Shown: piece after piece, positions 56,979 to 64,000 of the stretch
Numbering within the stretch: position 1 is the stretch's first letter
Layout: every line of letters begins with the position of its first letter
Assembly (NCBI RefSeq): GCF_014202215.1
Contig: NZ_JACHGB010000005.1
Location: 372,001-436,000, forward strand
Source of the DNA: Quisquiliibacterium transsilvanicum
GTDB lineage: Bacteria > Pseudomonadota > Gammaproteobacteria > Burkholderiales > Burkholderiaceae_E
DNA length: 64,000 nt
Reading direction: 5' to 3'
Program-made: the position numbers and the translations under genes
The notes under the pieces: model-generated
Seen by the model: only the letters and a program-made list of their open reading frames with translations
Database searches by the model: none
Told to the model about the DNA's origin: nothing

Positions 56979-58442
56979 ATGAAGACTCTGCTCAGGGTGC
57001 TGGCACTTGCCTTGGCACTTGCACTGGCACCCGCATTCGTATCGACGAGCGCTCCTGCGCTCGCATCCCTGGGCGCGGCAGCGGCCCAGGACAAGCCCGC
57101 CGAGGCGACGCAGGATGCCGCTGCGCCGGCCGCCGACGCTGCTGCAACTGCGGCGCCAGCGCCCGCAGCGGCAGCGCCCGCCGCGGCCCCTGCCGAGGAG
57201 GCCAAGGCCGAGCCTGCCGTCCACAAGGGCGACGTCGCCTGGATGATGACCTCGACCATGCTCGTGATCCTGATGGTGCCCGGCCTGGCGCTGTTCTACG
57301 GCGGCATGGTCCGCGCCAAGAACATGCTGTCGGTGCTGATGCAGGTGATGATGGTCTTCGCGCTGATCGTGGTGCTGTGGTTCGTCTACGGCTACAGCCT
57401 GGCCTTCGGCGGCGAGGGCCTGATCATCGGCGGATTCGACAAGCTGTTCCTGAGCGGCGTCACCGGCGCGAGCCTGGCGGACACCTTCACCGAGACCGTG
57501 AAGCTGCCGGAGTTCGTCTTCGTCGCGTTCCAGGCCACCTTCGCCGGCCTGACCTGCGCGCTGATCGTGGGCGCCTTCGCCGAGCGCATGCGCTTCTCCG
57601 CGGTGCTGCTCTTCTCCGTGATCTGGTTCACCTTCAGCTACCTGCCGATCGCGCACATGGTCTGGGGCGCCGGCGGCTACCTGCTGGACAAGGGCGCGCT
57701 CGACTTCGCAGGCGGCACGGTGGTGCACATCAATGCCGGTGTCGCTGGCCTGGTGGGCTCCTACCTGGTGGGCAAGCGCATCGGATACGGCAAGGAGTCG
57801 ATGCCGCCGCACTCGCTGCCGCTGACGATGATCGGTGCGGCGCTGCTGTGGGTGGGCTGGTTCGGCTTCAACGCCGGCTCCAACCTGGAGGCCAACGCCG
57901 GTGCGGCCCTCGCGTTCATGAACACGATCTTCGCGACCGCGGCGGCGATGCTGACCTGGTGCCTGGGCGAGGCGTTCATGAAGGGCAAGGCCTCGATGCT
58001 CGGCGCGGCGTCCGGCGCGGTGGCGGGTCTGGTGGCGATCACGCCGGCCTGCGGCGTGGTCGGGCCGATCGGCGGAATCGTGATCGGCGCGATCTCCGGC
58101 TTCGTCTGCCTGTGGGGGGTCAACGGCCTCAAGCACATGCTCGGCGCCGACGACTCGCTCGACGTGTTCGGAGTGCACGGTGTCGGCGGCATCGTCGGCG
58201 CGCTGCTGACCGGCGTGTTCGCTGCGCCCGGCCTGGGCGGCGCCGGAGCGGTGGACTTCGCGATGGGCCACCAGCTCTTCGTGCAGGCCGAGGGCGTGGT
58301 CATCACGATCGTCTGGTCCGCGGTGGTGGCGTTCATCGCCTACAAGATCGTCGACATGGTGATCGGGCTGCGCGTCAGCGAAGAGGAAGAGCGCGAGGGC
58401 CTGGACATCACCCAGCACGGGGAGTCGGCCTACCGCCTCTGA
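56979..58442 (+). CDS. amtB: Ammonium transporter
   Basis: A 487-residue Amt protein. The signal peptide (residues 1-30) is followed by an Ala/Pro-rich tract (about 35-80), then eleven membrane helices. Typical segments are VPGLALFYGGMVRAKN, AERMRFSAVLLF, HMVWGAGGYL, VHINAGVAGLVG and DDSLDVFGVHGVGGIVGALL, the last two carrying the pore histidines. The C-terminal tail, which contacts GlnK, ends LRVSEEEEREGLDITQHGES. A strong terminator follows. Confidence 0.96.
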   Translation: MKTLLRVLALALALALAPAFVSTSAPALASLGAAAAQDKPAEATQDAAAPAADAAATAAPAPAAAAPAAAPAEEAKAEPAVHKGDVAWMMTSTMLVILMVPGLALFYGGMVRAKNMLSVLMQVMMVFALIVVLWFVYGYSLAFGGEGLIIGGFDKLFLSGVTGASLADTFTETVKLPEFVFVAFQATFAGLTCALIVGAFAERMRFSAVLLFSVIWFTFSYLPIAHMVWGAGGYLLDKGALDFAGGTVVHINAGVAGLVGSYLVGKRIGYGKESMPPHSLPLTMIGAALLWVGWFGFNAGSNLEANAGAALAFMNTIFATAAAMLTWCLGEAFMKGKASMLGAASGAVAGLVAITPACGVVGPIGGIVIGAISGFVCLWGVNGLKHMLGADDSLDVFGVHGVGGIVGALLTGVFAAPGLGGAGAVDFAMGHQLFVQAEGVVITIVWSAVVAFIAYKIVDMVIGLRVSEEEEREGLDITQHGESAYRL

Positions 58443-58559
58443 TCGGTCCGCGACGGCCGCCACTGCCGCGCCAAGGCGGCGGCGGCCACTGGTAGCGAGG
58501 GGACGCCAGCCTCCGCGAGGGCCGGATCCCCACCGGTCGCCGACCCTCGACGGCGACCC

Positions 58560-58590
58560 GAGGCGAGCCATCCGGCTCGCCTCGTCATTT
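58560..58590 (+). terminator. Terminator after amtB
   Basis: GAGGCGAGCC, loop ATCC, GGCTCGCCTC: a perfect 10-bp stem followed by GTCATTT. It closes the TorF-glnK-amtB transcript and insulates gshA. Confidence 0.7.
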
Positions 58591-58619
58591 CCGGGTCCCG
58601 TCGCGCCAGCCGCTTTCGC

Positions 58620-58625
58620 TACAAT
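58620..58625 (+). promoter_or_regulatory. Candidate -10 element for gshA
   Basis: TACAAT lies 42 bases before the gshA ATG, just after the terminator. No good -35. Confidence 0.45.
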
Positions 58626-58666
58626 CGCAGGCTCCCGCCAGGCTCCCGTACAGGTCACGTCCGTCG

Positions 58667-59959
58667 ATGGTTCCACACCTCGTCACCGCACTGAAGGGCC
58701 CGCTGCTGGAGCTCGAACGCCGCTTCCTGGAAGCCACCCCGCAGATCGAACGCTGGTTCAGGCTCGAATGGCAGGAGCACACGCCGCCGTTCTACTGCTC
58801 CACCGACCTGCGCAACGCGGGCTTCAAGCTCGCGCCGGTCGACACCAACCTGTTCCCGGGCAGCTTCGACAACCTGGCCGCCGACACCCTGCCGCTTGCC
58901 GTGCAGGCGGCGATGGCCGCCATCGAGAAGTACTGCCCGGATGCGCGCAACCTGCTGCTGATCCCCGAGTCCCGCGGCTTCAGCCCCAACTACCTGCGCA
59001 ACGTGGCGCGGCTGTCGGCCATCCTGCGCCAGACCGGCCTGAACGTCCGCCTGGGCTCGCTCGACCCCGAGGTGCGCGGGCCGACCCCGCTGGTGCTGGC
59101 GGACAACCCGGGCCTGGTGATCGAGCCGCTGGTCCGCAGGGGCCGCCGGGTCGGGCTCGAGGATTTCGATCCCTGCACGATCCTGCTCAACAACGACCTC
59201 TCGTCCGGTCTTCCGGAGATCCTGAAGGACCTGCACGAGCAGGTGGTGCTGCCGCCGCTGCACGCCGGCTGGGCTGTGCGCCGCAAGTCCAACCACTTCG
59301 CCGCCTACCGCGACGTCGCCAAGCGCTTCGGCAAGACCTTCGACATCGATCCCTGGCTGATCGACCCGCTGTTCGCGTCCTGCAGCGACGTGAACTTCAA
59401 CGAGCGCACCGGCGAGGAGTGCGTCGAGGCCCGGGTGGAGACTCTGCTGCGCCAGATGCGTTCCAAGTACCGCGAATACGGCATCGCCGAGACCCCCTTC
59501 GTGATCGTCAAGGCCGATGCGGGCACCTACGGCGTGGGTGTCGTGTCGGTCAAGGATGCGTCCGAGGTGCGCAAGCTCAGCGTCAGGCAGCGCAGCGGCC
59601 TGACGGTGGCCAAGGAGGGCCTGGAGGTGACGCGGGTGATTCTCCAGGAGGGCGTGCCCACCTTCGAGAGCATCGACGACGCCTGGGCCGAGCCGGTCGT
59701 GTACATGGTCGACCGTCACGTCGTCGGCGGCTTCTACCGGGTGCATGCCGGGCGCGGTCGCGACGAAAACCTGAACGCCCCCGGCATGCAGTTCGTGCCG
59801 CTGCCTTTCGCCGCGAGCTGCAACCTTCCGGACGCGAACGCCTCCGTCGAGGCGGCGGCCAACCGCTTCTATGCCTACGGGGTGGTTGGCCGGCTTGCGC
59901 TGCTCGCCGCGTCGATCGAGCTCGAGAAGACCGATCCGGACCAGTCGCTGTACGGCTGA
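58667..59959 (+). CDS. gshA: Glutamate-cysteine ligase, betaproteobacterial type
   Basis: This is the first step of glutathione synthesis, joining glutamate and cysteine. The 430-residue chain belongs to the class found in Betaproteobacteria and Acidithiobacillus, not the E. coli GshA class. PPFYCSTDLRNAGFKLAPVDTN opens the conserved region, and FVIVKADAGTYGVGVVSV and YRVHAGRGRDENLNAPGMQF follow. It is immediately before gshB and ends in a normal stop after LYG. Confidence 0.93.
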   Translation: MVPHLVTALKGPLLELERRFLEATPQIERWFRLEWQEHTPPFYCSTDLRNAGFKLAPVDTNLFPGSFDNLAADTLPLAVQAAMAAIEKYCPDARNLLLIPESRGFSPNYLRNVARLSAILRQTGLNVRLGSLDPEVRGPTPLVLADNPGLVIEPLVRRGRRVGLEDFDPCTILLNNDLSSGLPEILKDLHEQVVLPPLHAGWAVRRKSNHFAAYRDVAKRFGKTFDIDPWLIDPLFASCSDVNFNERTGEECVEARVETLLRQMRSKYREYGIAETPFVIVKADAGTYGVGVVSVKDASEVRKLSVRQRSGLTVAKEGLEVTRVILQEGVPTFESIDDAWAEPVVYMVDRHVVGGFYRVHAGRGRDENLNAPGMQFVPLPFAASCNLPDANASVEAAANRFYAYGVVGRLALLAASIELEKTDPDQSLYG

Positions 59960-60016
59960 ACCGCCGTTGACCACACGCGCCCGCCGCTGGGCGGCGCACA
60001 GATCCCAGGGACACCG

Positions 60017-60982
60017 ATGCGCATCCTAGTCATCCTCGATCCGCTCGCCGGCATCAAGACCTACAAGGACACCACCTACTCGATGATGGTGGCTGCCGAA
60101 GCGCGTGGCCACGAGATCCACGTCTGCGAGCAGCGCGAGATCGCGCTCGACGGCGGCCGGGTGGTGGCGCGGCTGCGAAGACTGCACCTGACCGACGCCA
60201 CCGGCGGTGCGCTCGACTGGTACCGGCTCGATCCGGAGGCGGTGGCGCCGCTCGCCGCCTTCGACGCGGTGCTGATGCGCAAGGATCCGCCCTTCGACAT
60301 GGAGTACGTCTACTCCACCTACCTGCTCGAGCTGGCGCAGCGCCAGGGCGCGCGGGTGTTCAACGATCCGCGCGCGATCCGCGACCACAACGAGAAGTTC
60401 TCGATTTCCGAGTTCCCGGAGTTCACCGCGCCGATGATCGTCACGCGCGATCCGGTGCGGCTGCGCGAATTCGTCGTCGAGCAGGGCGAGGCGGTCTTCA
60501 AGCTGCTCGACGGCATGGGCGGCGCGTCGATCTTCCGGGCGCGCTCGGACGACCCGAATCTCTCGGTGATCATCGAGACGCTCAACCGCTTCGGCGAGCG
60601 AACGGTGATGGCGCAGGGTTTCCTCCCGGAGATCGCTCAGGGGGACAAGCGGGTGCTGCTGATCGGCGGACAGGTCGTGCCCTACTGCCTCGCCCGCATC
60701 CCGAAGGCCGGCGAGGCGCGCGGCAACCTGGCCGCCGGCGGCACCGGCGTGGCCCGCGAGCTCTCGGCCCGCGATCGCGCCATCGGCGAGGCGCTCGCGC
60801 CCGTGCTCGCGGCGCGCGGCCTGCTGCTGGTGGGCCTGGACGTGATCGGCGAGTGCATCACCGAGATCAACGTGACCAGCCCGACCTGCTTCCAGGAGAT
60901 CCGCCAGCAGACCGGCTTCGACGTGGCAACGCTGTTCGTCGAGGCGCTCGAGCGCGCCACCGGGGCTGCGTCCGGATCATGA
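60017..60982 (+). CDS. gshB: Glutathione synthetase
   Basis: An ATP-grasp ligase adding glycine to gamma-glutamylcysteine. The 321-residue protein shows VLMRKDPPFDMEYVY, FKLLDGMGGASIFRA, GDKRVLLIGG and the ATP/Mg loop GEARGNLAAGGTG, ending with DVIGECITEINVTSPTCFQEI. It ends in an ATGA overlap with the EIIA gene, tying glutathione synthesis and the PTS genes into one transcript. Confidence 0.96.
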   Translation: MRILVILDPLAGIKTYKDTTYSMMVAAEARGHEIHVCEQREIALDGGRVVARLRRLHLTDATGGALDWYRLDPEAVAPLAAFDAVLMRKDPPFDMEYVYSTYLLELAQRQGARVFNDPRAIRDHNEKFSISEFPEFTAPMIVTRDPVRLREFVVEQGEAVFKLLDGMGGASIFRARSDDPNLSVIIETLNRFGERTVMAQGFLPEIAQGDKRVLLIGGQVVPYCLARIPKAGEARGNLAAGGTGVARELSARDRAIGEALAPVLAARGLLLVGLDVIGECITEINVTSPTCFQEIRQQTGFDVATLFVEALERATGAASGS

Positions 60983-61434
60983 TCGGAATCCTCGTCGTGT
61001 CCCACGAACCGCTGGGCACGGCGCTCATCCATTGCACCAGGCACATCTTCGGCCGGATGCCGCCGCAGCTGGCCGCGCTCGACGTGATCCCGGACGAGGA
61101 TCCCGCGGCTGCGCTGGCCGGCGCGCGCGAGCTGATGTCGCGGATCAACGACGGCAGCGGGGTGCTGGTGCTTACCGACATCTACGGCGCGACGCCCTCG
61201 CGGATCGCAGCGAAGCTCGCCGAGCCGCACCGCGTGGTGGTGATTGCCGGCGTGAACCTCCCCCTGCTGGTGAAGGCGCTCTACAACCGGCGGGTGCCGC
61301 TGGACGAGGTGACCGACATGCTCTCGGAGAGCGCGCGCAATGCGATCCTGGAGATCGTTCCGCAGGCGGCGCCGGGCGACGCGGCGGACGGAAGCACGGG
61401 CGAGGAAGATGGGGAAGGCAATGCAAAGGCTTGA
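60979..61434 (+). CDS. PTS EIIA component, mannose/fructose type
   Basis: A 151-residue EIIA-Man-fold protein. MIGILVVSHEPLG carries the phospho-histidine H9, and LTDIYGATPSRIA and NLPLLVKAL are family motifs. No EIIB, EIIC or EIID gene is present, so this is the regulatory, non-transporting PTS typical of Burkholderiales. The ATG overlaps the gshB stop. The C-terminus carries an acidic tail that overlaps the HPr ribosome site. Confidence 0.92.
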   Translation: MIGILVVSHEPLGTALIHCTRHIFGRMPPQLAALDVIPDEDPAAALAGARELMSRINDGSGVLVLTDIYGATPSRIAAKLAEPHRVVVIAGVNLPLLVKALYNRRVPLDEVTDMLSESARNAILEIVPQAAPGDAADGSTGEEDGEGNAKA

Positions 61435-61690
61435 GACCACCATCGTCAACAAGCTGGGCCTGCACGCCCGGCCGTCGGCGAAGCTGACCCAGCTGGCCTC
61501 GAAGTTCCGCGCGGAGATCTGGATGAGCAAGGGCGCGCGCAGGATCAACGCCAAGAGCATCATGGGCGTGATGATGCTGGCGGCCGCGCGCGGGGCCGCC
61601 GTGGTCATCGAGGCGGACGGACCCGACGAGGCGGAAGCGGTCGAGGCCCTCGCCGGGCTGATCGCCTCCGGCTTCGGCGAAGAAATCTGA
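61421..61690 (+). CDS. ptsH: Phosphocarrier protein HPr
   Basis: An 89-residue HPr. The active-site histidine is in NKLGLHARPS and becomes H15, as in the family, only if the ATG at 61421 is used; a GGGGAAGG site precedes it. An ATG 12 bases upstream is the alternative. INAKSIMGVMML carries the serine corresponding to the regulatory Ser46. It overlaps the EIIA gene by 14 bases. Confidence 0.95.
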   Translation: MQRLETTIVNKLGLHARPSAKLTQLASKFRAEIWMSKGARRINAKSIMGVMMLAAARGAAVVIEADGPDEAEAVEALAGLIASGFGEEI

Positions 61691-61707
61691 CGGGGCGGGG
61701 CGCGGCG

Positions 61708-63438
61708 ATGTTCAGCATCCACGGCACGGCGATCGGCGGCGGCATCGTCATCGGCCGGGCCCGCGTGCTCGAGTCGCAGCGTTTCGACGTTGCGCGCTAC
61801 CTGGTCCCGCCGCACGCGCGCGAGGGCGAGATCGCCAGGCTCGACGCGGCGCTGCTTGATGTCAAGACCGAGCTCGACACGCTCTCCGAGCAGCTGCCCG
61901 ACGACGTGCCGGCCGAGGCGCGCGCGCTGCTCGAGGTGCACGCGATGATCCTCGACGACCCGATGCTCGCCGAGGCGGCCCGCGAGCAGATCCGCACGCT
62001 GCGCTGGAATGCCGAATGGGCGCTGGCCTCGCAGGCCGACGGGCTGGCGCGCCAGTTCGAGGAGCTGGATGATGCCTACCTGCGCGAGCGCGGCCGCGAC
62101 GTGCAGCAGGTGGCGGACCGGGTGCTGAAGTCGCTGTCCGGCACCGGCGCGGGATCGCGGCCTCTGAGCGCCGGCGATCCCGCGATCTTCGTCGCGCACG
62201 ACATCGCGCCGGGCGAGATGATCTCGCTGCGCAGCGCGCTGGGGTTTGCGATCGACCTCGGCGGCACCACCTCGCACACCGCAATCCTCGCGCGCAGCAT
62301 GAACGTCCCGGCCGTGGTGGGCCTGGGCTGCGCGAGCCAGCTCATTTCGGACAATGAGTGGCTGATCCTGGACGGCGAGACCGGGCTGATGATCGTCGCG
62401 CCCGACGAGACGGTGCTCGCCGAGTACCGGCATCGCCAGGCAGCCTCGCTGCTCGAGCGCGAGCGCCTCAAGCGTCTGCTGCACGTGCCGGCGCGCACGC
62501 TCGACGGGGTGGGGGTCACCTTGCACGCGAACATCGAGCTGCCCGAGGAGGCCGAGGCGGCCCTGGCTGCGGGCGCCGCGGGAGTCGGGCTGTTCCGCTC
62601 CGAGTTCCTGTTCATGGGGCGCCGCGATCTTCCCGGCGAGGACGAGCAGTACGAGGCCTACCGGACCGCGGTGCTGGGCATGCGCGGCGCGCCGGTCACG
62701 ATCCGCACCCTGGACGTCGGCGCCGACAAGACGCTGGACGGGGCGGAAGGGCAGGTTTCCCTGAACCCGGCGCTGGGCCAGCGCGCAATCCGCTACTGCC
62801 TGGCCGAGCCCGAGATGTTCTCGGTGCAGTTGCGCGCCATCCTGCGCGCCTCCGCGCACGGAACCGTCCGGCTGCTGATCCCGATGCTGGCGCACCACCA
62901 CGAGATCGAGCAGACGCTGCGCCTGCTCGACATCGCACGCGCGCATCTTCGCGGGCGCGGCCAGGCCTTCGACGAGCGCATGGCGGTCGGCGGCATGATC
63001 GAGGTGCCCGCCGCGGCGCTGTCGGCAGGGCTGTTCGTGCGGCGCCTGGACTTCCTCTCGATCGGCACCAACGACCTGATCCAGTACACGCTGGCGATCG
63101 ACCGTGCCGACCACACGGTGGCCTCGCTCTACGACCCCTTCCATCCCGCGGTGCTGCGCCTGATCTCGATGGCGATCCGCGCGGGCCGTCGCGCGGGCAA
63201 GCCGGTGTCGGTGTGCGGCGAGATGGCCGGCGACCACACAGCCACCCGGCTGCTGCTGGGCATGGGGCTGGACACCTTCTCGATGCACCCGGCCAGCCTG
63301 CTGCGGGTCAAGCAGCAGGTGCTGCTGTCGGATGTCTCGCAGCTTGCGATCAAGGTGGGCCGCATGCTCAACAGCGACGACCCGGTGCGGGTGCGCGCGG
63401 CGCTGGCGCGGCTGCGCGAGGAGCCGGGGGCGGGCTGA
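61708..63438 (+). CDS. ptsI: Phosphoenolpyruvate-protein phosphotransferase (PTS enzyme I)
   Basis: A 576-residue enzyme I that passes phosphate from PEP to HPr. The phospho-histidine is in GGTTSHTAILARSMNVPAVVG (H190). The PEP-binding barrel shows GLFRSEFLFM, DVGADKTL and SIGTNDLIQY, with the conserved cysteine in VSVCGEMAGD. The ATG is preceded by GGGGCGGGG, a weak site, and lies 17 bases after ptsH. It is complete. Confidence 0.96.
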   Translation: MFSIHGTAIGGGIVIGRARVLESQRFDVARYLVPPHAREGEIARLDAALLDVKTELDTLSEQLPDDVPAEARALLEVHAMILDDPMLAEAAREQIRTLRWNAEWALASQADGLARQFEELDDAYLRERGRDVQQVADRVLKSLSGTGAGSRPLSAGDPAIFVAHDIAPGEMISLRSALGFAIDLGGTTSHTAILARSMNVPAVVGLGCASQLISDNEWLILDGETGLMIVAPDETVLAEYRHRQAASLLERERLKRLLHVPARTLDGVGVTLHANIELPEEAEAALAAGAAGVGLFRSEFLFMGRRDLPGEDEQYEAYRTAVLGMRGAPVTIRTLDVGADKTLDGAEGQVSLNPALGQRAIRYCLAEPEMFSVQLRAILRASAHGTVRLLIPMLAHHHEIEQTLRLLDIARAHLRGRGQAFDERMAVGGMIEVPAAALSAGLFVRRLDFLSIGTNDLIQYTLAIDRADHTVASLYDPFHPAVLRLISMAIRAGRRAGKPVSVCGEMAGDHTATRLLLGMGLDTFSMHPASLLRVKQQVLLSDVSQLAIKVGRMLNSDDPVRVRAALARLREEPGAG

Positions 63439-63570
63439 CCGGCTTGCTGCGGGGCGCGCGTACCGGCCCCGCCATGAAGCGCCATGACCCGGGCGCGGGC
63501 ATGGTCGTACGGCAGCTCGCGTCCCGCACGCGTCATAGTCGGAGCATCCACAGACTACCGGAGGCCTGCC

Positions 63571-63783
63571 ATGAGCGATTGCAGGCTGGAACGCGGAGCG
63601 GGCTCCGCGCCGATCGATCTCGACACGCCGCTGCGCTGCGGGAACTGCGGCGGCGGAATTCCGGCAAGCAGCGCCCTGACTTTCGAGGGCGCCGACTATC
63701 TCCGGCACTTCTGCGGCGAGAGTTGCCTGTCCGACTGGTGTTCAGGCCTCTCTGGGGCCGCGGGCTCCGGGGAGTCGGCATGA
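63571..63783 (+). CDS. DUF3330 family small cysteine-rich protein
   Basis: A 70-residue protein with a probable zinc-binding pattern CGNC...HFCGESC. IPASSALTFEGADYLRHFCG matches DUF3330, a family best known from mercury-resistance transposons such as Tn21. The ATG has GGAGG upstream. Its stop overlaps the sdhC start (ATGA), placing it at the head of the succinate dehydrogenase genes. CATAGT at about 63534 might be a -10. The function is unknown. Confidence 0.75.
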   Translation: MSDCRLERGAGSAPIDLDTPLRCGNCGGGIPASSALTFEGADYLRHFCGESCLSDWCSGLSGAAGSGESA

Positions 63784-64000
63784 CGCCGCGGCCGGTGTTC
63801 CTCGACCTGCGCCGGATCGGGCTGCCGATCGGTGCGATTGCCTCGCTGCTGCACCGGGTGTCGGGCATCCTGCTGGTGCTGGCACTGCCTCCCGCGGCGC
63901 TCTGGTTCGAGCGCTCGCTGGCCAGCGCCGCGGCCTTCGAGTCGTCCCGCGCGGCGCTCGGCTCCTGGCCGGGACGCTTCGCCCTTGTGCTTCTCGCGTG
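63780..64000 (+). CDS. sdhC: Succinate dehydrogenase cytochrome b556 subunit (partial, runs off the window)
   Basis: This is the N-terminal 73 residues of SdhC, the membrane anchor that binds haem b and ubiquinone in complex II. MTPRPVFLDLRRIGLPIGAI followed by ASLLHRVSGILLVLALP is the family signature, with the conserved H-R-x-S-G near residue 28. The first membrane helix and loop are present; the frame is open at the window edge. It overlaps the DUF3330 stop by four bases. Confidence 0.9.
   Translation, partial: MTPRPVFLDLRRIGLPIGAIASLLHRVSGILLVLALPPAALWFERSLASAAAFESSRAALGSWPGRFALVLLA

Overview
This window is a very G+C-rich chromosomal segment of a betaproteobacterium, almost certainly order Burkholderiales. 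The markers are DUF1840 and DUF3567 proteins, the betaproteobacterial class of glutamate-cysteine ligase, the gshA-gshB-EIIA-ptsH-ptsI order, the ubiK / TorF porin-glnK-amtB arrangement, an NtrY-like kinase placed between rsmB and trkA, and Bug-type and TRAP solute receptors. A genus cannot be fixed from the sequence alone; a Lautropia/Quisquiliibacterium-like organism would fit. I see no rRNA, tRNA, CRISPR array, prophage or complete insertion sequence.

Layout. (1) 1-11.0 kb, + strand: htpX, rsmB, a DUF4390 exported protein, an NtrY-like kinase with a short response regulator, trkA, a lone TRAP receptor, trkH, a small CobW-like protein and DUF3567. Many of these genes overlap by a few bases. 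(2) 11.0-20.0 kb: a rhodanese and a TRAP transporter whose permeases and receptor are divergently transcribed. Next to it on the - strand are a PQQ-type sugar dehydrogenase, an FAH-family hydrolase, an Ldh2-type dehydrogenase and an FAD monooxygenase. Together they look like an uptake-plus-catabolism island for a small acid. (3) 20.0-33.8 kb: FMN-binding PaiB-type protein, full-length metH coupled to a cysteine desulfurase, MazG-like pyrophosphatase, NYN-LOTUS protein, vapBC, Bug receptor, Nudix hydrolase, nitroreductase and serA. These are followed by a decayed patch holding an orphan vapB, a gutted vapC and a gutted CoA-transferase. (4) 33.2-47.1 kb: lipoprotein, MFS transporter, CaiB/BaiF CoA-transferase, yifB, oxidoreductases, epoxide hydrolase, acyl-CoA carboxylase beta subunit, CYP153-like P450, FAS1 lipoprotein and SDR. 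(5) 47-55.5 kb: nadE, NIPSNAP, EamA permease, a second vapBC with a shortened antitoxin, an MBL hydrolase, a histidine phosphatase and an acyl-CoA ligase. After these comes an ATP synthase subunit c gene translationally coupled to ubiK. (6) 55.5-64 kb: TorF porin-glnK-amtB behind a convincing NtrC/sigma-54 control region, the glutathione synthesis genes, a permease-less PTS, a DUF3330 protein and the start of sdhC.

The most noteworthy points are the orphan atpE-like gene overlapping ubiK, the NtrC enhancer and -24/-12 promoter in front of the TorF porin, two adjacent genes reduced to their N- and C-termini, the TRAP-linked catabolic island, and the DUF3330 gene overlapping sdhC. Functional calls rest on reading motifs by eye; no database search was run.
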